31,075 bases of DNA from a virus, in the IMG/VR virus record IMGVR_UViG_3300013099_000056, positions 1 through 31,075 of that record; one strand, written 5' to 3'. Positions 7,834-16,541 of this stretch are shown here, one piece after another. Position 1 is the stretch's first letter, and every line of letters starts with the position of its first letter. Both the position numbers and the translations under genes were made by a program. The notes beneath the pieces were generated by a model. That model was given only the letters and a program-made list of their open reading frames with translations, ran no database searches and had not been told where the DNA came from.

Positions 7834-9654
7834 TTATTCTTCTTCTGATCTTATTTTTAACAATTCACCTATAAAACCATTGAACTGTTCTGAATCCATA
7901 TCCTTAACTACATCTGTTAAAGATGCCGATTTTTTCTGGTTTTGGGGTGTCTTTGTTTTATTAATCTTTTTAGTAACATTCTGCTGATTTTTCTTTACGT
8001 CTTGTCCTTTAGGACCTGCTGGCTGGGCTGGCGGTCTACCGGAACTCGGAGTACCAACAGGAGCTTTCTGCACCGGTTGCGACTTAGCTTGCTGCCAAGG
8101 GGAACCTAGAATACCAAAAGTGCCCTTCTTAACCAACTTAACCTCATTTTCCATATTCTCCAATTCATTATCATAGTCAAAACCTAAAGATTCTAAAGAT
8201 GTTCTATAACTCAACATCCTACGATCAACAAGCTGTGAAAGTGTATTCATATAAAGTATTGTATCTTTAAGTACACTTTCATCCCATCTTATTTTAGGAA
8301 ATCTATCAAAACCAACAGCTTCAGCTATCTGCTGATATTCTCTATAGATCCATCTAGTAACCTGTCTACGGGCGTAATTTATTTCTTCAGTTAATCCTTT
8401 AGTGATTAGTCCAGCTTCAGCAATACTGAGGGAGCCTACACCATCTATCATAGACCTTGATACACCTAAACCAACGGTCATATCTTCGTTTACCTGTTGA
8501 TATTTTTCTTTGCCCAAAATAGCCTCTATTTCTGGAGACACTATCTTCTCTATACTCAAAGTATGGTTCCAAACAACATCAAAACTTTTACTAGGTGTAT
8601 TAAACAATTCAGCAACAGCGTCAAGCTCTGCCTGAGAAGACACTGGAAATTCATCTGAACCTATAGTTATTTTTAAAATGTAATTAGAAATACCATCTAA
8701 TGTAGAAAGATCTGCTTGCTCAAGGGCTCTCTTATATTCTATTGCATCGAATACTTTAGTAGCTCTTGGTCTAGCATACCGCTCATAAGGCTGTTTACGA
8801 TAAGTAATACTGCCTACTAGACGTTCATCTAGCTGATAATCTCCACCTTTTTCAGCAGCAGCTTTTAAATCCGAAGGTAAAGACTTTATCAATAATTTCT
8901 CTGCGTCTGTTTGGTCTGACGTAGATTTTTTTAAGAGCTGTGTTAACTCTGGGGGTGGTTTTAGTTTGGTAGATACTTTATCAAATAGTAAGTTACCATC
9001 TATAGTAACCAGTAGAGGATTTAAAACAGTGTAAGATACTGGAAGATGTCCTTTAGACCATATTTTTTTCTTTGCGCCTGTAGCTTTCTTAGTTTTACCG
9101 TTACCTATTTTCTTTCCAGGAATAGGAGACAAGTAAGATACTCTAGGCTCATACTTCGATAATACTTTGTAAGTTGTAACATGACCAGTCTTAAAAAAAT
9201 CCAAATAGATCCACTCTAATATTTCTTCGAAATTCACATCGAAAGTCCACGTATCATAAAACTGTTTTATATTAGCATCGTCTATATCATTTTCAAAACC
9301 TTTACATGACATATTAGCAAGCATATTAGTTACTGACCCTAAAAGGGGATCAGTATAATAATACCGAATAACACGTTTATAGTTTTCTTCGGGAGTTTCT
9401 TCATAAGCATCTTTGGGCTTACCTAAGTCAAGAACCGAGCGGTCAATAGCGTCCCTAGATATAGTTGAGCTACGTTCTTTAAACTTCCTAGGTATAACAG
9501 CTTTACTAGCATCTATTGTTGCTAAATTTTGTTTTGTAGGCTCAAGATAAAAAGAAGCAGAACCATCACCAGCCACTTCGATCTTCTTTATACCGGCATC
9601 TGGATACTTCTTCCTTAATTCACTTGTAACTTTGCCTATTTCTTTTTCGTCCAT
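7834..9654 (-). CDS. Portal protein
   Basis: 606 residues, matching the size of phage portal proteins. The central region shows portal-like patterns: Y-Y-T-D-P-L-L-G-S-V-T-N-M-L-A (about 94-108), W-I-Y-L-D-F-F-K-T-G-H-V, then a long helical C-terminal part with R-Q-V-T-R-W-I-Y-R-E-Y-Q and F-P-K-I-R-W-D-E. The last 100 residues are low-complexity (Q/P/K-rich) with a short C-terminal helix. It would form the dodecameric ring at the capsid vertex through which terminase drives DNA. The order terminase, portal, protease, scaffold, capsid supports this. ATG with AGGAG seven bases upstream. Confidence 0.82.
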   Translation of the reverse strand: MDEKEIGKVTSELRKKYPDAGIKKIEVAGDGSASFYLEPTKQNLATIDASKAVIPRKFKERSSTISRDAIDRSVLDLGKPKDAYEETPEENYKRVIRYYYTDPLLGSVTNMLANMSCKGFENDIDDANIKQFYDTWTFDVNFEEILEWIYLDFFKTGHVTTYKVLSKYEPRVSYLSPIPGKKIGNGKTKKATGAKKKIWSKGHLPVSYTVLNPLLVTIDGNLLFDKVSTKLKPPPELTQLLKKSTSDQTDAEKLLIKSLPSDLKAAAEKGGDYQLDERLVGSITYRKQPYERYARPRATKVFDAIEYKRALEQADLSTLDGISNYILKITIGSDEFPVSSQAELDAVAELFNTPSKSFDVVWNHTLSIEKIVSPEIEAILGKEKYQQVNEDMTVGLGVSRSMIDGVGSLSIAEAGLITKGLTEEINYARRQVTRWIYREYQQIAEAVGFDRFPKIRWDESVLKDTILYMNTLSQLVDRRMLSYRTSLESLGFDYDNELENMENEVKLVKKGTFGILGSPWQQAKSQPVQKAPVGTPSSGRPPAQPAGPKGQDVKKNQQNVTKKINKTKTPQNQKKSASLTDVVKDMDSEQFNGFIGELLKIRSEEE

Positions 9655-9665
9655 TAAAATTCTCC

Positions 9666-9824
9666 TTAGCTAACGCTTCTTAATAATGAACCAGGTGCTT
9701 CGGTTCCTGATAGTGTAACCGGTTGGATATACGTAGGATCTCGTCTACCTAATTTATCTTCTACTTCATACGGTATATTACCAACAGTTCTGTATTTAGT
9801 ATAATCATCTTCTTTACTAGCCAT
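9666..9824 (-). CDS. Small protein between terminase and portal
   Basis: 52 residues (start M-A-S-K-E-D-D-Y-T-K-Y, end S-L-L-R-S-V-S). The ATG at 9824 has AGGAGGG eight bases upstream, and the stop lies 11 bases before the portal start, so it is translated in tandem with the portal. It is polar, with an N-terminal acidic/aromatic segment and P-Y-E-V-E-D-K-L-G-R-R-D-P. No family recognised. Small genes here in other phages sometimes encode portal- or terminase-associated factors, but nothing in the sequence proves this. Confidence 0.7.
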   Translation of the reverse strand: MASKEDDYTKYRTVGNIPYEVEDKLGRRDPTYIQPVTLSGTEAPGSLLRSVS

Positions 9825-9872
9825 AAGTAATCCCTCCTTTATTATATAACTACTACTAATTAAGAGGTTAGT

Positions 9873-12839
9873 TTATTTAATCTTTTTATGTAAAACAGCC
9901 AAATTACGTCCACCAACTCCAATAGCAGGACCTTTTGTATTAAAAGTTTTAAACTTATTTTCGTTTCTCATTCTAACACAACCGCTACTATTATGAAGAA
10001 CCAGTTCTGGTTCTCCCTCTAGTTCTTTCTCTACCATTCTAACTCCATGGGCTGCGAGTATTATAGCAGAGTACAAATCCTTATTCTGTCCTTTAGTGGG
10101 TGTATCAAAATGTAACAACCCACTGGACGTCTGTGTAACTATTATATTTAACATTTGACTTTTAAGTTTTTTAATGCTTTCATAAGCCACTGCCTCAGCA
10201 TCTAAAGTGGAAATTGGTGCCTCGGGAAACTTAAGTCTTTCATCCTCTAAAAGAGATAATGTTGTAAAGTTAGCATCTGAAATCCAAGACGGGTTAAAAT
10301 TAACCATTTCAAGTATGTGTCTTCCTTTCATATGCCTATGCTCCTCGTTGGTTCGATCTATTATAGGTTCCTTGCCATTATAACCATCCTCCAACAAATC
10401 ACATATAGCTTTTCCTCCGCCGCCCTTATCTACAAATATTCTCATCACGTTGTAGTTTTCACATAATCTTTGAACAAATGTAGTCATGTCTTGTGTAGTA
10501 TTCTTTTTTAATTCTATAACATTAGCCACTCTATTAACAGGACCCATCCTAATAATAACTACACCGCAACTAGCACTACCACCCTGATTAGGGTCCATAC
10601 CTACAATGTATTTAGCCGATGAATCTCCTCGTAAATCTATGGAAAAACCACTATTACGAGTACAAGCCTCTATCAAAGACGCTTTAAAAAATCCTTCTGA
10701 ATCAGAGATCATTTCTGCTTCATACTCCATACGGAACTCAGCACTAGACATAACACGCTTAGCTTCAGCAATATTATCTGCATCTGAGAACCCTTCTGGT
10801 AAATCCGTATATGGTACCTGGTGTACAGAATAAGTAGATTCATCATCCCCATATCTTTCCATCTGTTCCCAATAATCTCTCATTCTACGCCACATATGAT
10901 TAAACTTATAATAACCAGATGAAGTCATTACCATTTTATTAACTGTATTTTCTTCAAAATCATCAGATGTAGCTATACCTTTCGCTATTAACCTTCTTTG
11001 TCTTTCTAGACGCCGTACATTTTCCATAGGTTCCATAGTAGTGGCACCCATAGGACGAATTACCATGTCTAAAGTCTTATCTGGAATCTGTGCCAACTCG
11101 TCCAAACATACCAGATAAAAACGTGACCCACGAATCTTATTACCATCACCCAAAGGCAAAGCCTCTACGTAAGAAGCATTAAATCCCCCTACAGCTTTAA
11201 ACCTCAGATAGCATAAATCAGACCCTCTAGTAGGTCTTTTATCACAAGCCTCTCTAAGAAGAGGTGCTTTACTATACAGTTTCTCTATCTCAGAAAAAAT
11301 CATTTTTGAATTATGGGATATAAAACCACTAGACCAATAACAAGATTCTTTTTCTACTTCTACATCTATAGTAGGCGCAAAAAAATAATCATCTTCTACC
11401 ATCTTTACAAAGTACAATCCACGGTTATAGTAATCTTGACATTTAGAATAATTATTTTTTACTATAGAATTAGGTAAACCTATAGCTTTAGCCAAACTTT
11501 CTTCCCTGTTAAAATGTAAATCTAAATAGTTAGATAACTTTTTAGTTTTTCTTTTACATCTAAAACCTATAATACTATTAAACCTTGTAATAAATGTTTG
11601 CCCTGTAATTCTTATTTTATACGCTTCAGCACATTTGGACGGTTTATTTCTTCCTGCTAAACACCGTTCTTCTGCCTTTTTACTTACACCTAGATTAGAT
11701 ATTATACCTAAATTTAATAACACCGCATGAACTTCTTTTGCTAATTGTAAAGATGATGTAGAAAACCCAATAGTGCAACCATTAGTTTTTTTCTGTATAT
11801 AAACATTACCGTCGGTATCAAACAGTCCTTGCAAAAAAGCTACCATGTTTTCTCTAGAGACTTTTTTAATAACGTCTGGAACTTTTTTATCTAAAGCAGT
11901 AGTTCTTGTAAAACCACACTTCAGCAAATATATACATAATTTTTTATTATTAAATTGTAATTCTTTTATGTTATTCCTTCTTGGCTGCTCTTTGGTTTCT
12001 ATACCAAAATATTCTTTTGTGTATCTATGAAAACTGTCTAATAAGTCTCTATCTTCATTAACAAAATCTAATCTTGGTTTTTTATCGTTTTTTCTAAATG
12101 TAACACAACCGTCTCCAACTATCATACCAAATAAGTAAGCTAAATCAGGTGTAATCTCTTTAGGTATATTACAATCTTTTGACCTCCAACATAGTTCATA
12201 TTCATCAAATGTTGGCATTGAGTTGTTATTACCAAAGTAGTTAAATCCTGTTTTTATTGCTATATAATCGCTATATCTTAGGTCCTGCATATCTTTGAAC
12301 CCTATGTCATATATACTATTCAATACTACTACACCATGATCTACAGTACCTGCTAATTCAAAGCCTTTAGTAGTCTTTATACTTCTACATGCTCTATCTG
12401 GATTTTTCCACTTACTTAAAATAGTATTTTGAAAATCTAGAGACTGTGTTTTAGTTATACCTTCTTGTACAGAATCATAAAATTTTTGTGTAGAAGTTTG
12501 TAAACCACTTGAAGTCCAAAAAGTATCAAATCTGTAGTTATTTCCGGTACTTACGACCAAGCTCTGTCTGAAAACCGGGCCAATTAGTCCTACCCTATAT
12601 CCTGGATAAAGCATACTACTAAGAGAAGCCAATACACCCAGCATATAGGTTTTTCCACTGCCTCGACCCATTACAGATATTGTATTATTTTTAAACCACA
12701 TATCTTTAAATACAATTCTTTGGATAGGAGCAAAGTCGACGTTTAATAGATCGTATGCAGCAATACAAGGGTGTTCTCTATAAAACCTTACTAAGTCTTT
12801 ACCGTTATTTAAAATGTCTATGTAATTTTTATTTGCCAC
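9873..12839 (-). CDS. terL: Terminase large subunit interrupted by an intein
   Basis: 988 codons, starting at GTG 12839, which overlaps the TAG of the gene upstream by one base. The extein has the Walker A G-R-G-S-G-K-T (58-64), Walker B Y-L-V-C-L-D-E (575-581), coupling motif M-V-M-T-S-S-G (636-642), and an RNase-H-like nuclease with D749 (V-G-M-D-P), D804 (F-V-D-K-G-G) and D921 (K-D-L-Y-S-A). Residues 93-510 are an intein, leaving a 570-residue mature terminase. The enzyme cuts concatemeric DNA and pumps it into proheads through the portal. The gene follows the small terminase candidate. The intein must splice for packaging, since it sits 28 residues after the P-loop. Confidence 0.93.
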   Translation of the reverse strand: MANKNYIDILNNGKDLVRFYREHPCIAAYDLLNVDFAPIQRIVFKDMWFKNNTISVMGRGSGKTYMLGVLASLSSMLYPGYRVGLIGPVFRQSLVVSTGNNYRFDTFWTSSGLQTSTQKFYDSVQEGITKTQSLDFQNTILSKWKNPDRACRSIKTTKGFELAGTVDHGVVVLNSIYDIGFKDMQDLRYSDYIAIKTGFNYFGNNNSMPTFDEYELCWRSKDCNIPKEITPDLAYLFGMIVGDGCVTFRKNDKKPRLDFVNEDRDLLDSFHRYTKEYFGIETKEQPRRNNIKELQFNNKKLCIYLLKCGFTRTTALDKKVPDVIKKVSRENMVAFLQGLFDTDGNVYIQKKTNGCTIGFSTSSLQLAKEVHAVLLNLGIISNLGVSKKAEERCLAGRNKPSKCAEAYKIRITGQTFITRFNSIIGFRCKRKTKKLSNYLDLHFNREESLAKAIGLPNSIVKNNYSKCQDYYNRGLYFVKMVEDDYFFAPTIDVEVEKESCYWSSGFISHNSKMIFSEIEKLYSKAPLLREACDKRPTRGSDLCYLRFKAVGGFNASYVEALPLGDGNKIRGSRFYLVCLDELAQIPDKTLDMVIRPMGATTMEPMENVRRLERQRRLIAKGIATSDDFEENTVNKMVMTSSGYYKFNHMWRRMRDYWEQMERYGDDESTYSVHQVPYTDLPEGFSDADNIAEAKRVMSSAEFRMEYEAEMISDSEGFFKASLIEACTRNSGFSIDLRGDSSAKYIVGMDPNQGGSASCGVVIIRMGPVNRVANVIELKKNTTQDMTTFVQRLCENYNVMRIFVDKGGGGKAICDLLEDGYNGKEPIIDRTNEEHRHMKGRHILEMVNFNPSWISDANFTTLSLLEDERLKFPEAPISTLDAEAVAYESIKKLKSQMLNIIVTQTSSGLLHFDTPTKGQNKDLYSAIILAAHGVRMVEKELEGEPELVLHNSSGCVRMRNENKFKTFNTKGPAIGVGGRNLAVLHKKIK
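11310..12563 (-). mobile_element. Intein with LAGLIDADG homing endonuclease inside terL
   Basis: 418 residues (93-510 of the precursor). The N-terminal splice junction is F-R-Q followed by Ser-Leu-Val-Val-Ser-Thr, so the intein nucleophile is Ser1. Block B is G-F-E-L-A-G-T-V-D-H (159-168). The two LAGLIDADG helices are L-A-Y-L-F-G-M-I-V-G-D-G (233-244, Asp243) and F-L-Q-G-L-F-D-T-D-G (335-344, Asp343). Block F is T-I-D-V-E-V-E and the end is G-F-I-S-H-N followed by Ser+1. Joining R-Q to S-K-M-I-F restores a continuous terminase sequence. Both catalytic Asp residues are present, so the endonuclease may still be active and able to home into intein-less terL alleles. Confidence 0.92.
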
Positions 12840-13366
12840 TATAGATCGTCTACCTCCCCTTCACGTCTTGCAGCATCTACATCATACCTATTACCTACAT
12901 ACTCTTTTCTTTTTTCTCTGGCTTCTAACTCCTCTGCTTCCAACTCTTTTACCTTATCAGCAAGCTTATTCTTTCTCTCGCTATCATGAGCTACAGCTAA
13001 ATCCACTATAGAAAATCCTTTGTACTCATTAGGGTCTATTCTATCCCTTCTCCTAGAAGATAAATTCTCTCTTAGTTTGTCATTCTGCTTACGTATTTTT
13101 TCTACAGAAGCTGAAATATCTAACTGCCTATCTGGATCACCTTTACTAGTTTTTAGAAGTCTTATTTCTAAAACCCTATTCATAGCTAAACTCATTATAT
13201 CATCCATATCACCTGATGACATATCTTCAGGATCAAAATCAGCTAAATAAATATCCACTAAACTTTTATATATAGGTAATTCATCCTCATCAAAAATATC
13301 TTTTAGGGGTATTATATCCTTTAACATATTTTTAAACTTAGGAGGGTTCTTAGGTCTTCCTCTCAT
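12839..13366 (-). CDS. terS: Probable terminase small subunit
   Basis: 175 residues. It begins M-R-G-R-P-K-N-P-P, an AT-hook-like basic segment. A compact helical domain (about 15-75) follows, then a long charged helix/coiled coil (about 85-165) with S-S-R-R-R-D-R and E-L-E-A-E-E-L-E-A-R. Small terminases bind DNA at the packaging site and hand it to TerL, and they commonly combine an N-terminal DNA-binding part with an oligomerising coil. The stop overlaps the TerL start by one base, and the start overlaps the upstream gene by four (ATGA), indicating coupled translation. The assignment rests on position and architecture. The 13363-13782 gene is the alternative candidate. Confidence 0.55.
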   Translation of the reverse strand: MRGRPKNPPKFKNMLKDIIPLKDIFDEDELPIYKSLVDIYLADFDPEDMSSGDMDDIMSLAMNRVLEIRLLKTSKGDPDRQLDISASVEKIRKQNDKLRENLSSRRRDRIDPNEYKGFSIVDLAVAHDSERKNKLADKVKELEAEELEAREKRKEYVGNRYDVDAARREGEVDDL

Positions 13367-13782
13367 AACAACTCAGATGCCTCCTTTAAACTTATTCCTT
13401 GCCTTTCAAGATCCTCTTTTAGTATGAGTAAAGTTTCCGGTGTGAGATTGTGACTGAAATATTCTATGTTTTGTCCGTAAGCAAGTTCTATACGGCGGGA
13501 GTTTCGCATGGCTCTTTCGGTTCTAACGTCTTCAACTATATCTATACTTTCTTTATTATCTATGATCCAATAATTAAATTCTTCATTTTCAAGCCTACCA
13601 TATTTTCTGGCTATCTCCTCAGAAAGAGGGTGTAGCTTTTTAAAATATATCATTAGGGTTTTAGATATTTTATCCTTAGTAGTCTGCTTATGCCTCTGTC
13701 CTGTCTTAGAATAACTTATAGATCTTTTACTTTCTTCTGTCATCCGAAAACCCGGAGGTCTTCCTCTCTTACCATTAGACAT
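13363..13782 (-). CDS. NUMOD3-like DNA-binding protein next to terminase genes
   Basis: 139 residues. K-R-G-R-P-P-G-F (about 5-12) is an AT-hook-like segment similar to the start of the next gene. Two short repeats follow, T-E-E-S-K-R-S-I-S and T-K-D-K-I-S-K-T-L (about 15-43), of the helix type called NUMOD3, a DNA-binding module of homing endonucleases. There is no nuclease domain. The rest is helical (E-R-A-M-R-N-S-R-R-I-E-L-A-Y-G and a C-terminal leucine-rich helix). It may be a DNA-recognition subunit for packaging (a second small-terminase candidate) or a regulator. Four-base overlap with the gene downstream and eight with the gene upstream. Confidence 0.6.
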   Translation of the reverse strand: MSNGKRGRPPGFRMTEESKRSISYSKTGQRHKQTTKDKISKTLMIYFKKLHPLSEEIARKYGRLENEEFNYWIIDNKESIDIVEDVRTERAMRNSRRIELAYGQNIEYFSHNLTPETLLILKEDLERQGISLKEASELL

Positions 13783-14104
13783 TATCGCTCACCTCTTTTA
13801 CTTCGGAGTATTGTTTGCATTCACTACAAATAACTCCTACTGTATTTTTGGAAGCATAGGTAATATGACCACAGCTCACACACTGTACTAATTTATTTAC
13901 TGTTTGTTTTTTGGGTTTTGAAAAAGTAAAAGGTAGGTTTTTGTGGTCGTCAACAAATTTACTTTCTCTGTGGATTCTTTCATTGTGTTTTTTTATTCCG
14001 CCTGCAGGCTCCCAACGTCTACCTACAGAACCAGGAGTCAAATCACCGAAAGATTCATTAGACAATGATCTCTTGGCGTCGTTTATTAAATTATTATTAT
14101 CCAA
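13775..14104 (-). CDS. Small zinc-ribbon protein
   Basis: 109 residues from a TTG at 14104 with AGGAGGG nine bases upstream; there is no ATG nearby. The C-terminal half holds C-V-S-C-G-H-I-T-Y and C-S-E-C-K-Q-Y, a four-cysteine zinc-ribbon arrangement. The N-terminal half is polar with G-S-V-G-R-R-W-E-P-A-G-G. Such ribbons often bind nucleic acid or act as adaptors. Position just before the terminase genes suggests a DNA-packaging or late-gene role, but no direct evidence. Confidence 0.65.
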   Translation of the reverse strand: MDNNNLINDAKRSLSNESFGDLTPGSVGRRWEPAGGIKKHNERIHRESKFVDDHKNLPFTFSKPKKQTVNKLVQCVSCGHITYASKNTVGVICSECKQYSEVKEVSDNV

Positions 14105-14147
14105 TTCTACCGTCCCTCCTTTAGTTAACCTATCCCCTTGATACTGT

Positions 14148-14708
14148 TTATCTCCTATAATCTACATCTACGCACCTCTTAGAAGCTATATAATCACTTA
14201 AAAATACACACAATTCTTCTGATGTGTATTTAGATAAATCTTTAACCCAAGGATTAACACTCCATAAACCGTAATGATAACCTACACAGTTCCTTATAAT
14301 ATTATATGAGGTTTCTTCTATAATCCTAGTAGCCTCATAAACTTCTCCTACTAATTTGGCTGCCAGATCAGGATGACTTTTAGTAGTATGACCAGATCGA
14401 TTTAATCCTTGTTTACGTAAATCATGGATTATACAGGCACTCAAAATCTCATCCCTTCTATCCTCACACCCTAAACCCCTACACAACTCATAAGCCGTAG
14501 TCATAACTTTTTTTGTATGGATGACTGTACCATCCCAAGCTAACTCATCTAGAGGATGATATTTACCAGATGAACTAGCAGGACAATCCGTAAAAAAATA
14601 ATCAGGAGCAGCTATAATACACAACCTAGTAAACTCTCTAATGTTCACATCATAAATTAATTTTAATTCTTCAGCAAAAACTGCTACCTTGTCTTCTTGA
14701 GTAATCAT
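14148..14708 (-). CDS. HD-domain phosphohydrolase
   Basis: 186 residues with the HD-superfamily metal site: H64 (V-I-H-T-K-K), H95-D96 (I-I-H-D-L-R-K), H107 and H112 (G-H-T-T-K-S-H), H145 (G-Y-H-Y) and D172 (L-S-D-Y-I-A-S-K). HD proteins hydrolyse phosphate esters, often nucleotides. The neighbouring kinase genes suggest a 5'-nucleotidase or dNTPase-like task in nucleotide metabolism, but the substrate cannot be read from sequence. The start directly follows the kinase gene, whose stop is at 14709, so the two are almost certainly cotranscribed. Confidence 0.78.
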   Translation of the reverse strand: MITQEDKVAVFAEELKLIYDVNIREFTRLCIIAAPDYFFTDCPASSSGKYHPLDELAWDGTVIHTKKVMTTAYELCRGLGCEDRRDEILSACIIHDLRKQGLNRSGHTTKSHPDLAAKLVGEVYEATRIIEETSYNIIRNCVGYHYGLWSVNPWVKDLSKYTSEELCVFLSDYIASKRCVDVDYRR

Positions 14709-15242
14709 TTAAATCTCCTTTTCCTTTATTAATTCTAATACCTTACTAGGAGCATTGTAGTCACCATCTACATTATGATATTCTATATTATTATTAACCA
14801 AAAAATTAGTTATCCTCATACCTATGGTATCTGCTTCTTCTTCTGTTTGACTCCTACCGTAAGTCCTATACTTTTTAACTCTATTGATATAAATATTTAT
14901 ATTATCAAAAGAATCAAACAGCTCTCTTAGAAAAGGACCAAAAGAAGAAAAATAATTTTCTGGTGTATACATCAAACTCTGTATAATAGGAGAATCAGTT
15001 ATAGCATAATCAACCTGGTTCTTTAGTCTGTGTAGTCTGCTATACTGCTTAGCAGTTATATACAATTGATTATCACCTTCTAACTCCTTAAATCTCTCAG
15101 CATACACTAAATCTTTAGCGAACTCAGTTACCAGTTCTACACTATCAACAAATTTATTATCACTTTTCATCAGAAAAAATAAACCTGCGGCTGTAGTAGA
15201 CTTACCAGCACCCGGCGAACCGAATAAATTAATAACTCTCAT
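14709..15242 (-). CDS. P-loop nucleoside/nucleotide kinase-like ATPase
   Basis: 177 residues. Walker A is F-G-S-P-G-A-G-K-S-T (7-16). A T-D-S-P motif (about 81-85) is the Walker B/acceptor region, and R-V-K-K-Y-R-T-Y-G-R is a lid-like basic segment (about 122-131). The overall pattern resembles the AAA_28/NadR-type kinase group. The substrate is not certain; a deoxynucleoside kinase or a ribosylnicotinamide-kinase-like enzyme are both possible. The gene runs into the HD phosphohydrolase and lies close to the dNMP kinase, which favours nucleotide supply for phage DNA synthesis. The preceding gap is 10 bases and contains an AGGAG site. Confidence 0.72.
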   Translation of the reverse strand: MRVINLFGSPGAGKSTTAAGLFFLMKSDNKFVDSVELVTEFAKDLVYAERFKELEGDNQLYITAKQYSRLHRLKNQVDYAITDSPIIQSLMYTPENYFSSFGPFLRELFDSFDNINIYINRVKKYRTYGRSQTEEEADTIGMRITNFLVNNNIEYHNVDGDYNAPSKVLELIKEKEI

Positions 15243-15252
15243 TTAAATCTCC

Positions 15253-15459
15253 TTAATAAGGCTTAAGTGTATAAGTGTCGCTTTTCAAATTCACTCTTTC
15301 AATATGAGTAGAATTATGATTAACATTATAACCAGCCTGCTTAAACTCACCTTCTGCATAACCCCTAGGATTAGTTTCAAACTTATAGTACTTATCTTTT
15401 TTATCGTAACTAAAAGGATATCGTTCCCTAAACTTAACCCATCTAGGATTTCTAGGCAT
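15253..15459 (-). CDS. Small hypothetical protein, basic and aromatic
   Basis: 68 residues, rich in Lys, Arg and Tyr (R-E-R-Y-P-F-S-Y-D-K-K-D-K-Y-Y-K-F, then N-P-R-G-Y-A-E-G-E-F). The ATG has GGGGG eight bases upstream. The stop lies 10 bases before the kinase gene. No known domain is seen. The composition would suit a nucleic-acid or phage-structural partner, but no function can be assigned. Confidence 0.6.
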   Translation of the reverse strand: MPRNPRWVKFRERYPFSYDKKDKYYKFETNPRGYAEGEFKQAGYNVNHNSTHIERVNLKSDTYTLKPY

Positions 15460-15462
15460 TAG

Positions 15463-15735
15463 TTATACCCCCTTATCTTCTAGATTTTTAAAATCTTCCT
15501 CCATACCAGACCAAGCCACACCCGATACTTCTTTATTGGCTGTCATCATACCCATCATACTCATTGCGAAATCAGGTATCATTTCACCTTCCCATTCTAC
15601 ACTAACAGACATGTATGCTTTATCACCAAGTTTTATAGCCATTCTAGCTGCACTATAATCACTTGACCTAGTGATTGTTGTATGGACTACCTTATCTGGA
15701 TCTACTGTAATGCTAAAACCTTTCTTTTTTGCCAT
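15463..15735 (-). CDS. Small hypothetical protein
   Basis: 90 residues with an AGGAGG site. Basic start M-A-K-K-K-G-F, a mixed alpha/beta pattern with T-I-T-R-S-S-D-Y-S-A-A-R-M-A-I-K-L-G-D-K-A-Y-M, and a Met-rich stretch M-S-M-M-G-M-M (about 60-66). The gene is packed between the dNMP kinase (two-base gap) and the 68-aa gene, and is therefore part of the same operon. No family recognised. Confidence 0.6.
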   Translation of the reverse strand: MAKKKGFSITVDPDKVVHTTITRSSDYSAARMAIKLGDKAYMSVSVEWEGEMIPDFAMSMMGMMTANKEVSGVAWSGMEEDFKNLEDKGV

Positions 15736-15737
15736 AA

Positions 15738-16373
15738 TTAAATTCCTCCTTTATTACCTTCCATTATCATTATTGCTTTAATGGTACCTTCAGCAGCAAC
15801 GCTTAAATCATATAAAGTACCATTATTTTCTATATAAAAATCTATCGGATAATCTTCTTTATCCAAAGCTGTCTCTGTTTCGTGTTGTGGTGTGGTTATT
15901 TCATCAGCGTTTTCTCTGGTAATCCTTATATGATAACCACCCCTGTTAATTAAAGCATTTATTTCATTCCTCTGTCTAATATCAGTTACTATAACATTAT
16001 CCAACTGTTCGGTATCTATCATATCATACAACCTTCTTACCCAATGATTGGCTTCGATCTTTCTACACCACTGACCATATTCTTGCATGATTTCACGAGG
16101 AGTCCAAAAGGAAGCTACACCCCTACTACCAATATCATCTTCGACAGTCTCTTCTATAATAGGTCTTACAAATCGTTCGTCAGGTACTTCTTTTAAATCT
16201 CCATATAACTGCTCTCTAGTTAAACCGAAATTATTCACCAAATCATTCTTTAACTCATCAGCATACGCCACAGCTACAAAATTCAAACACTCTTGTTTTT
16301 GAAATTCTATCGCTAACATAGTAGCAAAAGTATCTTTCCCTGATCTAGCCTTACCGTTAATCCCTACGATCAT
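15738..16373 (-). CDS. Deoxynucleoside monophosphate kinase-like
   Basis: 211 residues. P-loop G-K-A-R-S-G-K-D-T (7-15), Y-A-D-E-L-K (about 37-42), T-P-R-E-I-M-Q-E-Y-G-Q-W-C-R-K (about 91-105), N-V-I-V-T-D-I-R-Q-R-N-E-I (about 125-137) and H-E-T-E-T-A-L-D. This set is typical of T4 gene-1-like dNMP kinases, which convert dNMPs to dNDPs and expand the dNTP pool. The neighbouring P-loop kinase and HD phosphohydrolase fit a nucleotide-metabolism block. The upstream region (16374-16385) is the short gap after the two overlapping microORFs. Confidence 0.8.
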   Translation of the reverse strand: MIVGINGKARSGKDTFATMLAIEFQKQECLNFVAVAYADELKNDLVNNFGLTREQLYGDLKEVPDERFVRPIIEETVEDDIGSRGVASFWTPREIMQEYGQWCRKIEANHWVRRLYDMIDTEQLDNVIVTDIRQRNEINALINRGGYHIRITRENADEITTPQHETETALDKEDYPIDFYIENNGTLYDLSVAAEGTIKAIMIMEGNKGGI

Positions 16374-16385
16374 CTTAACTCTCCT

Positions 16386-16541
16386 TTAAACCTTATTTTT
16401 TTCTTGGGTGTCCTTGATTACTTTATGTGTTTTATCATAAGCAGATTTTATTCTGTCCATCTGTGCTTTTTTATTATTATCTATTCCTCTGTTGATTTTT
16501 TCTCGTTCTTTTTTTGTTAGAATACCCGGTCTTTTTTCCAT
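16386..16541 (-). CDS. Small basic protein, overlapping frame B
   Basis: 51 residues (M-E-K-R-P-G-I-L-T-K-K-E-R-E-K-I). ATG at 16541, stop TAA at 16386. The reading frame overlaps the 16477-16653 ORF by about 65 bases in a different frame, with GGTGGT seven bases upstream as a weak ribosome site. Predominantly helical and Lys-rich. The stop lies just before the AGGAGAG site of the dNMP kinase. It is supported by coding-like composition and position, but is too short to be certain. Confidence 0.5.
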   Translation of the reverse strand: MEKRPGILTKKEREKINRGIDNNKKAQMDRIKSAYDKTHKVIKDTQEKNKV

